NCBI RefSeq assembly: GCF_024609265.1
Contig: NZ_JANHMP010000001.1
Location: 1,543,505 to 1,607,504 of the forward strand
Length of the DNA stretch: 64,000 nt
Reading direction: 5' to 3'
From: Geothrix campi
Lineage (GTDB): Bacteria; Acidobacteriota; Holophagae; Holophagales; Holophagaceae
Shown here piece after piece: positions 45,021 through 54,208 of the stretch; within the stretch, counting starts at the first letter, position 1, and each line of letters opens with the position of its first letter. The notes under the pieces are model-generated. The model made no database searches. It worked only from the letters and a program-made list of their open reading frames with translations, and was not told where the DNA came from. Made by a program: the position numbers and the translations under genes.

Positions 45021-46136
45021 ATGCGTTCGAATACACGTCGTGCTTCCGTCGGTTTCATGGGTTCGAAAAGCGCCCTCTGCTTGTCCCTGGCCATGGGGTT
45101 AGCCGCATGGCAGGGCAACCTGGTGGCCCAGACACCGGGCAGGGTCGCCCCGGACGAGGGGAATGTCCTCATTGCCGATCAATTCAACAACCGAGTCATC
45201 GAAGTCAACCGGTCGCATCAGATCGTGTGGAGTTTCGGTGACGGGTCGAGCACGGCTGGTCCGCATTCGATCGTGGCCCCCAACGATGTCCAGCGGGTCG
45301 GCAACATGACCCTCATGTCGGGCACGGGCGCCCCCGCGGGCACTGAGCCCACCTGCCCGGATGGGTGCGGGGACAACCGGGTCATCCTGGTCAATCGCCA
45401 GGGCAAGATCGTTTGGCAGTATGGCCAAGCGGGGATCGCAGGTTCCAATTTCAACCAACTCAATGCGCCCGTGTGTTCCGTCTTCTTGCCCACGCACCAT
45501 GTGCTGATCACCGACCAGGGCAATCAGCGGGTGATCGAGGTAAACGTCCGGCACCAGATTCTCTGGCAGTACGGCATCACCGGGGTGAGCGGGGCCGATG
45601 CCAACCAGCTGAATAATCCCAACAGCGCCGAGCTGCTGGAGAACAACCACGTCCTCATCGCAGACGAAAGCAACAACCGCGTCATCGAAGTGACGCGTGA
45701 TCACCAGGTCGTCTGGTCCTACGGCAATCCCAACGATCCGAGCATCCTGAACGGCCCTGCCTTCGCAAGCCGGTTGCCCAACGGCAACACCCTCATCGCG
45801 GATGCCAGCAACAACCGCATCATCGAAGTGAACCCCAGCGGGATCGTTACCTTCGAGTACGACACCAATACGCGATCCGGAAGCGTGGCGCAGCCACTTC
45901 CCACACGTGCCGTGCGTCTTGAGAATGGAGACACGTTGATCAGCGATCAGTTCAACCACCAGGTCATCGAGATCAACCCGGCCAAAGAGATCGTATTCAG
46001 CCAAGGCAGGGTCGGGGTGTCCGGAGCAGGATCCACAGGGTTGAACGCCCCCTATGATGCCAAGGTGATCGGTGATTACACCGGTCTGACGCCCCCCTTC
46101 CTGGGCCCTGATATTCCCACGGGCGTTGGCGAATGA
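45021..46136 (+). CDS. secreted NHL-like beta-propeller
   Basis: A 371-residue exported protein (signal peptide about 1-37, ATG 45021 after AGGAGGAGG). It contains about seven blades with a conserved motif N(N/Q)RVIEVNxxxQI(V/L)WxYG, as in FNNRVIEVNRSHQIVWSFG and GNQRVIEVNVRHQILWQYG, each paired with VLIADQ or TLISDQ. NHL propellers usually bind ligands or proteins; some relatives are lyases or lactonases, but no active site is visible. The partner is probably the cupredoxin directly upstream. Confidence 0.82.
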   Translation: MRSNTRRASVGFMGSKSALCLSLAMGLAAWQGNLVAQTPGRVAPDEGNVLIADQFNNRVIEVNRSHQIVWSFGDGSSTAGPHSIVAPNDVQRVGNMTLMSGTGAPAGTEPTCPDGCGDNRVILVNRQGKIVWQYGQAGIAGSNFNQLNAPVCSVFLPTHHVLITDQGNQRVIEVNVRHQILWQYGITGVSGADANQLNNPNSAELLENNHVLIADESNNRVIEVTRDHQVVWSYGNPNDPSILNGPAFASRLPNGNTLIADASNNRIIEVNPSGIVTFEYDTNTRSGSVAQPLPTRAVRLENGDTLISDQFNHQVIEINPAKEIVFSQGRVGVSGAGSTGLNAPYDAKVIGDYTGLTPPFLGPDIPTGVGE

Positions 46137-46250
46137 TGCGCGGGCCTGGGGTCCCCCCCTATGACCCCGGAAATGGCGATGAAGTCCGAACCGCCTGGAA
46201 GATGCATGAGGCATTTCCAGCTATCCGGCTATTGGCGAGCCTCAGCTTAA

Positions 46251-46394
46251 ACGGGCCGCTTTCAGAACGCCCAGGGGGCCATCCTGGTCAGTGGCACCTA
46301 CGGGTGGCTCCCGCTCGCCGACGGCACCGTGGAGGTGGGCTACTGGAACCCGGATATCACGGGCACGATCTGCAATATCCTTCCGATCCAGTAA
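46251..46394 (+). pseudogene. C-terminal remnant of a secreted protein
   Basis: An open frame of 47 codons reads FQNAQGAILVSGTYGWLPLA, then EVGYWNPDITGTICNILPIQ and stop. The composition looks coding, but the frame has no start codon and begins right after an in-frame stop, in a different frame from the preceding gene. It is best read as the 3' relic of a lost gene, or a frameshifted one. Confidence 0.4.
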
Positions 46395-46410
46395 TCCCGG
46401 CCCAGCCCAC

Positions 46411-47625
46411 TCATGACATCCAGCGGGAGCCCCCGATCAGCCGGACCTCTCGCGTCGCCGCCTCGACGACGAGCTCGCGAACGGGAAGGTCCCCCGGCGC
46501 AGGCCCATAGCCAGCCAGCAGTTCCTCGAGGCCCAGGCGCTGGCCCTCGAAGGGGGGGAAGAGGCTCCACTGGGCGGCGTAGGCCAGGCCGTGGGGCATG
46601 CCATCCGAGCCGAAGATTAGATCGCGGCCCGGCCGGAACCCCACCTGATCGATGAGCATCCGGAAGGGGTTGTTCCGCGCCAGCGTGGCCGGGCCCAGGC
46701 GGTCGGCGTAGTCCACGCTGTCGCTGGAGAAGTTCGGCTGCATGGAGAGCACCAGGCCCAGGTCCCGGGCCCGCCGGGCCTGCGTCTCGGTGATGAACTG
46801 GACGTGCTCCAGGCGGAGGGAGGGAAAGCGGAGGCCTTGCCGGTCCAGGTCCTCCAGCGCGGCCAGCACCTGTCCGATGGCCCGATCACCGATGGCATGG
46901 ATGGCGAGCGGCTTGCCACGGGCATGGAGCGTCGCCAGCTCCTGGTGCAGGGCCTCGTCGGTGTACAGCAGCAGGCCCGGCCCGCCGCCCAGGAAGGGCT
47001 CATCCAGTGCCGCCGTGCGGGCGCCCAGGGCCCCGTCGGTGAAGACCTTCAGCCCCGCGCACTCGGCCTGGGCCTCCGTAGGCAGCGTGTCGAAGATGGC
47101 GGGAACCGTCCTCCAGGGCAGGCGGTCCGCCCACCGGGAGGCCCGCACCACCCACCAGGCCTCCTCTCCCGTGAGGAGCAGGTCCTCCACCGCGCCCACG
47201 CCCGCCGCCTCGAGGCCCTGGATCCAGGCCTCCAGCTTGGCGGCCGTGAGGCCCGCCGTCCGGCCGAAGAGGACCAGGAGCCGGTCCAGGTTCCGCTCGC
47301 ACCAGGCGGGATCTGCGTGCCGCGCCACCAGCTCCGGGTCCGTATCCCGGAGCAGCCGGACGGCCCGGGGGCTGAGGCGCAGGCCGTGGAGACTGAGGTT
47401 CACCAGGAGCACCGGTGGCAGCTCGGCGAGGTCGGCTTCGGACAGAGGCAGGCGCCCGCTGTGCCAGCCCCGCACCAGGGAGAGCCGGTCGCCGGGCAGG
47501 CTGCGCAGCTGCGCCAGGGCCGAGGCCGGATCGATGCAGGCCGAGAGGTCGGGGCAGCCCTCCAGGGCCGCATAGAGGCTCACATGGGAATGGCGGTCGA
47601 AGATGGGCGCAAAGCGGTGCAGCAT
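46411..47625 (-). CDS. amidohydrolase, YtcJ-like
   Basis: A 404-residue amidohydrolase-superfamily protein. ATG 47625 is chosen over an upstream frame that lies in the intergenic spacer. DRHSH (about 9-13) carries the metal-binding His pair in place of the usual HxH, GLKVFTDGALGARTA is typical of YtcJ-type amidohydrolases, AIHAIGDRAI holds the downstream His residues, and FGSDGMPHG the catalytic Asp. It hydrolyses amides or cyclic C-N bonds; the substrate is unknown. It is divergent from the PLP synthase gene. Confidence 0.8.
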   Translation of the reverse strand: MLHRFAPIFDRHSHVSLYAALEGCPDLSACIDPASALAQLRSLPGDRLSLVRGWHSGRLPLSEADLAELPPVLLVNLSLHGLRLSPRAVRLLRDTDPELVARHADPAWCERNLDRLLVLFGRTAGLTAAKLEAWIQGLEAAGVGAVEDLLLTGEEAWWVVRASRWADRLPWRTVPAIFDTLPTEAQAECAGLKVFTDGALGARTAALDEPFLGGGPGLLLYTDEALHQELATLHARGKPLAIHAIGDRAIGQVLAALEDLDRQGLRFPSLRLEHVQFITETQARRARDLGLVLSMQPNFSSDSVDYADRLGPATLARNNPFRMLIDQVGFRPGRDLIFGSDGMPHGLAYAAQWSLFPPFEGQRLGLEELLAGYGPAPGDLPVRELVVEAATREVRLIGGSRWMS

Positions 47626-47728
47626 GGGTCCCCGTCCGCCGTGCGCCGGGGATCCCCGGTGGTGGCTGGCCCCCATTGTCGCCGACCCTGGCGGTGGCGC
47701 CGGTCATACTGGCCTCCGGAGGAATCTC

Positions 47729-48727
47729 ATGCTCTACCGGAAGCCCTGCGGCAGCGTCCTGGAGGCCATCGGCAACACGCCGCTGGTCCGGCTCCGCCGC
47801 GTCGTGTCGGATCTGCCGGTGGAGGCCTTCGCCAAGCTGGAGTTCCTGAACCCCATGGGCAGCAGCAAGGACCGCATCGCCAGGCACATGATCGAGGCCG
47901 CCGAGCGCGACGGCCGGCTGAAGCCCGGCGACACCATCATCGAGAACTCCTCGGGCAATACGGCCATGGGCCTGGCCCTCATGGCCATCCAGAAGGGCTA
48001 CAAGCTCAAGGTCGTCGTGCGCGACACCATCTCCCAGGAGAAGCTGAACCAGCTGTTGGCCCTGGGCGCCCAGGTGCACAAGGTGGACACGAGCCTGCCG
48101 CCGGAGCACCCGGACAGCTACAACAACATCACGCCGCGCCTGGCCCGGGAGCTTCCCAACTGCTTCTTCCCCGACCAGCACGGCAACAAGGAGAACAACG
48201 CCGCCCACTACCACGGCACGGGCCCCGAGATCTGGGAGCAGATGGAGGGCCGCATCGACTATCTGGTGGCCGGCGCCGGCACCGGCGGCACCATCGGGGG
48301 CGTCGGCCGCTACCTGAAGGAGCAGGATCCGAACATCAAGGTTGTCGCAGTGGATCCCGTGGGTTCCGTCTTCACGCCCCACTTCCACGGCGAGCAGCAC
48401 CCCAAGGCCGGGCCCTACCGCATCGAGGGCCTGGGCGACGAGTTCCTCATCCCCACCATGGAGTTCGAGCTCATCGACGAGATGTTCCAGGTATCCGACC
48501 GCGACGCCTTCCATTCGGCCCGCCGGCTGGTGAAGGAAGAGGGCGTCCTCGGGGGCGGTTCCAGCGGCGCGGCTCTCTGGGCGGTGCTCCAAGTGGCGAA
48601 GCACCTGCCGCCCATGGCCCGCCCGGCGCGCATCGTCACCGTGTTCCCCGATGGCGCGGGCCGCTACCTCAGCAGCATCTTCAACGACGCCTGGCTCGCG
48701 GAACGGGGCCTGCTGGAGGCGGAATGA
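47729..48727 (+). CDS. PLP-dependent cysteine synthase / cystathionine beta-synthase
   Basis: A 332-residue fold-type II PLP enzyme. Lys47 in MGSSKDRIARHMIEAA is the Schiff-base lysine, SSGNTAMGLA binds substrate carboxylate, and GAGTGGTIGGVGRYLKE binds PLP phosphate. Size fits O-acetylserine sulfhydrylase or a CBS-type catalytic core without regulatory domains. Its stop overlaps the next start (ATGA), which is odd for this enzyme. The methionine genes at 57-64 kb could use homocysteine linked to this step. Confidence 0.85.
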   Translation: MLYRKPCGSVLEAIGNTPLVRLRRVVSDLPVEAFAKLEFLNPMGSSKDRIARHMIEAAERDGRLKPGDTIIENSSGNTAMGLALMAIQKGYKLKVVVRDTISQEKLNQLLALGAQVHKVDTSLPPEHPDSYNNITPRLARELPNCFFPDQHGNKENNAAHYHGTGPEIWEQMEGRIDYLVAGAGTGGTIGGVGRYLKEQDPNIKVVAVDPVGSVFTPHFHGEQHPKAGPYRIEGLGDEFLIPTMEFELIDEMFQVSDRDAFHSARRLVKEEGVLGGGSSGAALWAVLQVAKHLPPMARPARIVTVFPDGAGRYLSSIFNDAWLAERGLLEAE

Positions 48728-49686
48728 GCGCCTTCTCCGGCACCTACCTCGAGGCCATCCGCCGGGCCCTCTTCGACGCCATGGAGGCCGATGGCCGAGT
48801 CTGCTGCCTGGGCGAGGACATCGGCACCTACGGTGGCGCCTTCCGCGCGACGGAAGGTCTGCTGGAGCGCTTCGGCGCGGATCGCGTGATCGACACACCC
48901 ATCTCCGAGCAGGCCATCGTGGGCGCCGCCATCGGCGCGGCCCTGATGGGCCAGCGGCCCGTGGCGGAATTCCAGTTCATGGACTTCGCTCTGCTGGCGT
49001 CCGACCTCATGGTGAACTTCGCCGCCAAGGCCCACTGGCGCTGGGGTGCCACCGTGCCCGCCGTGTTCCGCGGCCCCTCTGGTGCTGGCAACGGCGGTGG
49101 CCCCTTCCACAGCCAGAATCCAGAAGGTCATTTCCTGGGCAGCCCCGGCCTGAAGGTCGTGGCGCCGGGCACGGTGCGGGACGCCTACGCCCTCCTGCGG
49201 GCCGCCATCGACGATCCGGACCCCGTCTTGTTCTTCGAACACAAGCACCTCTACCGCCGTCTCAAGGACCAGTGGGACGAAGCCCCCACGGCCCGGCTCG
49301 GCGAGGCCGCCCTCCGCAAGGACGGCACACGGGCCTGCATCCTCACCTATGGCGCCGCACAGCAGGTGGCGCTCGAGGCCGTGGCCGACCAGGACGTGGC
49401 GGTACTGGATCTCCGCACGCTCTGGCCGCTGGACGACCAGGCCATCACCGAACTCGTGAAGCGCACCCACCGCGCCCTGGTGCTCACCGAAGCCAGCCTC
49501 ACCTACGGCCCCGGTGCCGAGTTGGCTGCTCGAGTGGGCGAGACCTGCTTCGGCTGGCTGGACGCTCCCGTCCTGCGCCTGGGTGCCGCGGACACCCCCA
49601 CGCCCGCCAGCCCGCCCCTGGAGGCGGCCTATCTGCCTGGCACCCAAGCCGTCCGGTCCGCCGTGGAACGGCTCCTGGCCTGGTGA
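48724..49686 (+). CDS. 2-oxoacid dehydrogenase E1 beta subunit
   Basis: A 320-residue thiamine-diphosphate enzyme subunit: VCCLGEDIGTYGGAFRATEG, IVGAAIGAALMGQRPVAEFQ, FRGPSGAGNGGGPFHSQNPE, then VLDLRTLWPLDDQAITELVK, in the order of pyruvate or branched-chain dehydrogenase E1-beta. It needs an E1-alpha, which is not adjacent; the preceding gene is a PLP synthase overlapping by four bases. It may pair with a distant E1-alpha. Confidence 0.88.
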   Translation: MSAFSGTYLEAIRRALFDAMEADGRVCCLGEDIGTYGGAFRATEGLLERFGADRVIDTPISEQAIVGAAIGAALMGQRPVAEFQFMDFALLASDLMVNFAAKAHWRWGATVPAVFRGPSGAGNGGGPFHSQNPEGHFLGSPGLKVVAPGTVRDAYALLRAAIDDPDPVLFFEHKHLYRRLKDQWDEAPTARLGEAALRKDGTRACILTYGAAQQVALEAVADQDVAVLDLRTLWPLDDQAITELVKRTHRALVLTEASLTYGPGAELAARVGETCFGWLDAPVLRLGAADTPTPASPPLEAAYLPGTQAVRSAVERLLAW

Positions 49687-49756
49687 GGCCCCCGGATCGC
49701 GCATCGACTTCCAGTTTCATGACCTGGACCCGGAAAAACTCGGTCTAATAGGTCAA

Positions 49757-52069
49757 ATGATTCTGTCATTACCGGCCTTGATGTCTCTCAGCCTCGTTCT
49801 TTCCCTGGGTCTTCCGGGAACGGAGGCTATGGCCTTGGGGCAGGCCTCCCGTCCGTCCCGATCCCGGAACATGGCCCAGACTCCGGTTCCCCTGCCCGCC
49901 CGGCCGCAGATCCCGGCCCGGGCCCATGACCGCCGGCTGGAAGTGGCCGATGGTCACGGCGGCTGGCGGCCCTTCTATGCCAAAGGCGTGAATCTGGGCG
50001 CGGCCCTGCCCGGCCGGTATCCTAGCGAATTCCCCGACCGGGCCACCTACGACGGGTGGCTCCGGGAGATGGCCGAGGCAGGTGTCAACACGATCCGGGT
50101 CTACACCCTCCACCCACCCGCCTTCTACGAAGCCCTGCGCGCCTACAACCTCGGCGCCCGGAAGCCGCTCTGGCTCATCCATGGCGTGTGGACCGAGCTG
50201 CCCCCGCGCCACGACTTCATGGATCCGGCCTGGCTCATGGCCTGGGACCGGGAGATGCGGGACGTGGCCGAGGCGCTGCACGGTCACGCCCGCATCCCCG
50301 TCCGCCCAGGGCACAGTGCCGGGGTGTACTCGGCGGATGTCAGTCCATGGACCCTGGCCATCGTCCTGGGCCGCGAGTGGGAGTCCTCGAGCGTCGTGGC
50401 GTTCAACCGTCTGCATCCGGGAACTTCGGACTGGTCCGGTCGCTTCGTCACCCTGCGGGGTGGCCACGCCATGGAACAGTTCCTGGCCCGGAGCATGGAT
50501 CGCTTCCTGGCCCTGGAGTGGGACCAGTTCCATGCCCAGCGGCCCATCGCCTTCACCAATTGGCCCACGCTGGATCCCCTCTTCCACATCACGGAACCCA
50601 CGGAGCAGGAGGAGCGGGCCCTGCGCCAGAAGCTGGGCCTGCCGGTCGAGGGGATCAATTCCGAACCCGACGATGAAGATGCCATCAGCCTCGACATGGA
50701 GAAGTTCGAGGGAACCCCCGCGCTCCTGGCGGGTCTGTTCGCCAGCTACCACGCCTATCCGTACTACCCCGACTTCATGAACCTCGATCCCGGCTACGCC
50801 CAGGCCAGGGATCACCTGGGACCCAGCCACTATGCCGGCTACCTGGCCGACCTGGTGAAGCATCATGCCCACCACCCCGTGCTCATCGCGGAATTCGGGG
50901 TTCCCTCCTCCCGCGTGGTCGCGCACTGGCAGGCCCAGGGCATGACCCACGGCGGCCAGAGCGAACGCGAACAGGGCGAGCAGGATGCCCGGCTCCAGCG
51001 AGACATCTACGAGGCCGGTTGCGCCGGGGGTGTGCTGTTCTCCTGGATCGACGAGTGGTTCAAGAAGAATTGGCTGACCCTGCCCTTCGAGCTTCCCTCC
51101 GACCGGAAGCCCCTCTGGTACAACGCCATGGATGCCGAGGAGAACTACGGGCTCATCGCCTACCGGCCGGGCCCGGGAGGACCGGCCATCCTGATTGACG
51201 GCAAGGCCGATGACTGGGCCCGGGTTCCTATCTACCTGGAGGATGGAGGCCTCACCTTGAAAGTGTTGGCGGACGAAGGCTGGCTCCATCTCGGCTTGTT
51301 CCTGCCCGGCCCCGTGGACCTGGCGCAACAGGCCTTCCTGGTGGGTATCGACACCGTGGATCCCAGGCGAGGTGATCACCGGCTGCCCTGGACCGCAGAC
51401 CTTCGCAGCGACGCCGGGCTGGAGTTCGTGGTCCGCTTCCAGGGCGGAGCCCGCACCGGGGTGTTCGTGGATGCGCCCTACGCCATTCCCGATTACCGGC
51501 CCCTGCCTCAGCAGCGCTACCGGAGCCTTGCCAACGAAGCGGGCCATTTCGTCATGCCCACGGCCAAGAGCAATCATCCCCGGATGGGCCGCGATGGAAC
51601 GCGGTTCCCGGGCCACAGCACCGACATCGGCTGGCTCCGCCAGGGCACCCAGGACCGCACCGATCCCGCCTTCGATTCCCGGGCCGAGTGGCAGGTGGGT
51701 CGAAGCCCGGATGGGCGGGGGTTCATCGAAGCGCGGATTCCCTGGACACTGCTTCAGGTCACGGATCCCAGCAGCCGGAGAGTCCTCGACGATCCGGCGG
51801 AGAAGCCTCCCGGTCCCCTGGAAACGACGATCACTCCCGGGTTCAGATTCGTGTTGGCGACCCTGGCTGCCGACAAACCCCTGGAGGAAGGGCAGGGCAC
51901 TGTCCACCGGACCCTGCCCGCCCTCAGCCATGGCCGCATTCCCCTGCCACCGCTCTTCACCTGGCCCACCTGGAAACGACCGACCTTCCATCGCTTCCGC
52001 AAGCAGTCCTACACGATCTACCAGAAGGCCCTGGCCGACACCCCCGACGAACCGAGGATGCCCCGATGA
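49757..52069 (+). CDS. secreted glycosidase-like protein with CBM9-like tail
   Basis: A 770-residue exported protein (signal about 1-26, MILSLPALMSLSLVLSLGL). Residues of about 60-460 resemble a (beta/alpha)8 glycoside hydrolase: YAKGVNLGAALPGRYPSEF, EAGVNTIRVYTLHPPAFYEA, REWES with Glu208 as acid/base candidate, and LIAEFG with Glu379 as nucleophile candidate. The rest (about 480-735) is beta-rich and CBM9-like (LIDGKADDWARVPIYLEDGG). It overlaps the TPR-barrel gene by ATGA. In such clusters the periplasmic glycosidase trims or releases the exported polymer. The exact CAZy family is unassigned. Confidence 0.72.
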   Translation: MILSLPALMSLSLVLSLGLPGTEAMALGQASRPSRSRNMAQTPVPLPARPQIPARAHDRRLEVADGHGGWRPFYAKGVNLGAALPGRYPSEFPDRATYDGWLREMAEAGVNTIRVYTLHPPAFYEALRAYNLGARKPLWLIHGVWTELPPRHDFMDPAWLMAWDREMRDVAEALHGHARIPVRPGHSAGVYSADVSPWTLAIVLGREWESSSVVAFNRLHPGTSDWSGRFVTLRGGHAMEQFLARSMDRFLALEWDQFHAQRPIAFTNWPTLDPLFHITEPTEQEERALRQKLGLPVEGINSEPDDEDAISLDMEKFEGTPALLAGLFASYHAYPYYPDFMNLDPGYAQARDHLGPSHYAGYLADLVKHHAHHPVLIAEFGVPSSRVVAHWQAQGMTHGGQSEREQGEQDARLQRDIYEAGCAGGVLFSWIDEWFKKNWLTLPFELPSDRKPLWYNAMDAEENYGLIAYRPGPGGPAILIDGKADDWARVPIYLEDGGLTLKVLADEGWLHLGLFLPGPVDLAQQAFLVGIDTVDPRRGDHRLPWTADLRSDAGLEFVVRFQGGARTGVFVDAPYAIPDYRPLPQQRYRSLANEAGHFVMPTAKSNHPRMGRDGTRFPGHSTDIGWLRQGTQDRTDPAFDSRAEWQVGRSPDGRGFIEARIPWTLLQVTDPSSRRVLDDPAEKPPGPLETTITPGFRFVLATLAADKPLEEGQGTVHRTLPALSHGRIPLPPLFTWPTWKRPTFHRFRKQSYTIYQKALADTPDEPRMPR

Positions 52070-53763
52070 TCCATCCCGCCCCGCCCGCCCTGCAGGAACC
52101 CGCTCCGACCCCGGATGCCGCGACCCTTCTGAGGCAGGCCCGGGAGTTGCGCTCGCAGAAGCGGCTGCCCGAAGCCGTGGCGGTGTACACCCGCATGCTG
52201 GAGCTCTGGAAGGACCAGCCGGAGGCCCTCCTGGAGCGGGCCAGGACCCTGAGCTGGATGAAGCGGTACGACGAGGCCATCCGCGATCTCAAGCGGCACC
52301 GGGAGGTCCATCCGGAGCTTGCGGCAGAATCCGAGCCCGTTCTGGCACGAGTGACCGCCTGGTCGGGACAGTTCAAGGAGGCCGTGCGGATCCTCCAGCC
52401 CCACGTCGCCCGGGGGGATCGCCAGGCCACCCTGGATACGGCCACTTACCTGAGCTGGGATGGCCAGCTAAACCGGAGCCTGGCCCTGACCAGTGCCTGG
52501 CTGAAGGACCACCCCACGGACCGCGACTTCCTCATCAACCGGGGGCGGGTGCTGGGCTGGCGCGGACGGCATGGCCAGGCCCGCCAGGCCTACCAGGAGG
52601 TCCTCCTCCAGGCGCCAGGAGATCGCGAGGCGCTGCTGGGGCTCGCCCAGCTGGACCTCTGGGCCGGTAATCCCGAGGCGGCAGACCGGCGCCTGGCCAG
52701 CCTCCGAGCCGAGGACGCCGGCAGTCCGGAGGCGGAACTCATGCGCGCCCAGATCGACCAGCGAATGGGCCGCCTCCGCAAGGCGCGGGCCCGGACCGAA
52801 CCTCTGCTGGATCATCCGGACGGACGGGAGGAGGCCCAGGCCAGACTGCACGGCCTCTCCGACGCCCAGGGGCCCTGGGTCGAGCTCTCCCAGACCCGCA
52901 CCGATTCCAACGAGGGCCTGCGGGCCCAGGCCCAGCGGGTGGACGCGGCGCTCCCGTTCTTCGATGGAAGCCTCCGGGCTGGCGGCAGCTTCGATCTGCT
53001 CGACCAGAGCGGCCGGGCGGAGCGCAAGCCCCGGGAATGGTCGCTGGGCCTCAGCCATCCCCTGGGCTCGCGGGTCACGGCCTCGGCCCAGGTGGGTCGG
53101 GTGGATGATGTGGCCGGGGAGCCGGCGGGCTTCCACAGCTTGGCCCTCGGCTGGCGCGCGGCTCCAGGCCTGAACCTGGTGCTGTCCCACAGCTTCGCGC
53201 CGAACCTGGCCACACCCATGGCCGTGGACCTCCGCACCTACACCCGGGCCTGGGGGCTGGGCGGGAACTGGGTCTTCAACCAGACCCTCGACCATGCGGC
53301 CCTGTCGCTGGAGCGCGCCTTCATCTCCGCCGGCGCGGCCCGGACGGGCCTCCGGCTGGAGGCCGGCCACCGCTTCCCCTTCGAGGGAGGGGAATGGCGC
53401 GCGGGGCTTTCGAGCCGCCTCATCGACCAGGATCGGAGCCTCCGGATCGGCTTCTTCAATCCCGAGCGGTACCGGTACTACGGCGCCACGGCGGGGGCCT
53501 CGGTGCGCCAGGAGGAACGCTGGGAGCTCGCCCTCGATGCCTGGGGTGGGAACCAGACGGTGAACCAGGCCTCCAGCCAGTTCACCTGGGGGTACACCCT
53601 CGCCGGCACCTGGACTCCGGGTGGGTCGGCCCTGTCGCTGTTCGCCTCCTGGAGCCAGAGCGTGGCGGGTCTGCCCATCGCGGATCCCACGGATCCCTCC
53701 AGCTACCGCGATCACACCCTGCGGCTCGGTCTCCGGATTCGTGGGAATCGCTGGATTTGGTAG
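52066..53763 (+). CDS. TPR protein with outer-membrane beta-barrel (PgaA/YaiO-like)
   Basis: A 565-residue protein. Residues of about 20-280 are TPR repeats (ATLLRQARELRSQKRLPEAV, then AVYTRMLELWKDQPEALLER). Residues of about 285-565 are alternating amphipathic strands ending RIRGNRWIW with a terminal aromatic, consistent with a 14- to 16-stranded outer-membrane barrel as in PgaA, BcsC and YaiO. The start (ATG overlapping the upstream stop) gives no recognisable signal peptide, which is odd for an outer-membrane protein; the true export route or start is unclear. Likely role: polysaccharide export. Confidence 0.72.
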   Translation: MIHPAPPALQEPAPTPDAATLLRQARELRSQKRLPEAVAVYTRMLELWKDQPEALLERARTLSWMKRYDEAIRDLKRHREVHPELAAESEPVLARVTAWSGQFKEAVRILQPHVARGDRQATLDTATYLSWDGQLNRSLALTSAWLKDHPTDRDFLINRGRVLGWRGRHGQARQAYQEVLLQAPGDREALLGLAQLDLWAGNPEAADRRLASLRAEDAGSPEAELMRAQIDQRMGRLRKARARTEPLLDHPDGREEAQARLHGLSDAQGPWVELSQTRTDSNEGLRAQAQRVDAALPFFDGSLRAGGSFDLLDQSGRAERKPREWSLGLSHPLGSRVTASAQVGRVDDVAGEPAGFHSLALGWRAAPGLNLVLSHSFAPNLATPMAVDLRTYTRAWGLGGNWVFNQTLDHAALSLERAFISAGAARTGLRLEAGHRFPFEGGEWRAGLSSRLIDQDRSLRIGFFNPERYRYYGATAGASVRQEERWELALDAWGGNQTVNQASSQFTWGYTLAGTWTPGGSALSLFASWSQSVAGLPIADPTDPSSYRDHTLRLGLRIRGNRWIW

Positions 53764-53785
53764 AAAGGCGTTAGACTTTTTCCTG

Positions 53786-54190
53786 ATGACCCGACGCTGG
53801 CCAGCTCAAACGACGGTCCTGGTGGTCGAAGACGACCAGGCGACCGCGAAGATCATCCAGGTTCGCCTGGAGATGGAGGGGCTGCGAGTCCTCGTGGCGG
53901 CCAATGGCCTGGAGGCCCTCGAGATCCTGGATCACGAGAAGGTCGATCTGGTCACCACCGACCTCATGATGCCGGCCATGAACGGCTTCCGTCTGGTGCA
54001 GGAAGTGCGCGACCTCCCACCCCCCAAGGGACGCGTCCCCATCCTGCTCCTCTCCAGCAACCACAGCGAACAGGACATGGTGCGCTGCCTGGCCGCCGGA
54101 GCGGACGACTACATGGCCAAGCCGATCTCGGTCCAGGTGCTGGTGGAACGGTTGTGGCGGCTCTACGAACGCTCCCATCGCGCGGGGTGA
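53786..54190 (+). CDS. single-domain response regulator
   Basis: A 134-residue receiver domain: VLVVEDDQATAKIIQVRLEM, phospho-acceptor Asp in VTTDLMMPAMNGF (about 61), LLLSSN and the switch Lys in AGADDYMAKPISVQ. There is no output domain. Inside this cluster it may control the synthase or the HEAT protein by binding. The HPt protein at 27419 is a possible, unproven donor. Confidence 0.88.
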   Translation: MTRRWPAQTTVLVVEDDQATAKIIQVRLEMEGLRVLVAANGLEALEILDHEKVDLVTTDLMMPAMNGFRLVQEVRDLPPPKGRVPILLLSSNHSEQDMVRCLAAGADDYMAKPISVQVLVERLWRLYERSHRAG

Positions 54191-54208
54191 GCCATACTCC
54201 CCATCCAC

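Noticed and set aside
45021-46136. A CRISPR-like or tandem DNA repeat suggested by recurring CAACCGNGTCATCGAAGTNA
   Set aside because: The periodic DNA similarity comes from blade repeats in the beta-propeller protein, with diverging codons, not from a repeat-spacer array.
46804-49686. A 960-codon plus-strand frame starting upstream of the E1-beta start
   Set aside because: Only its end is E1-beta. The earlier part is antisense or out of frame to the amidohydrolase and PLP synthase, which have clear motifs. The true start is ATG 48724.
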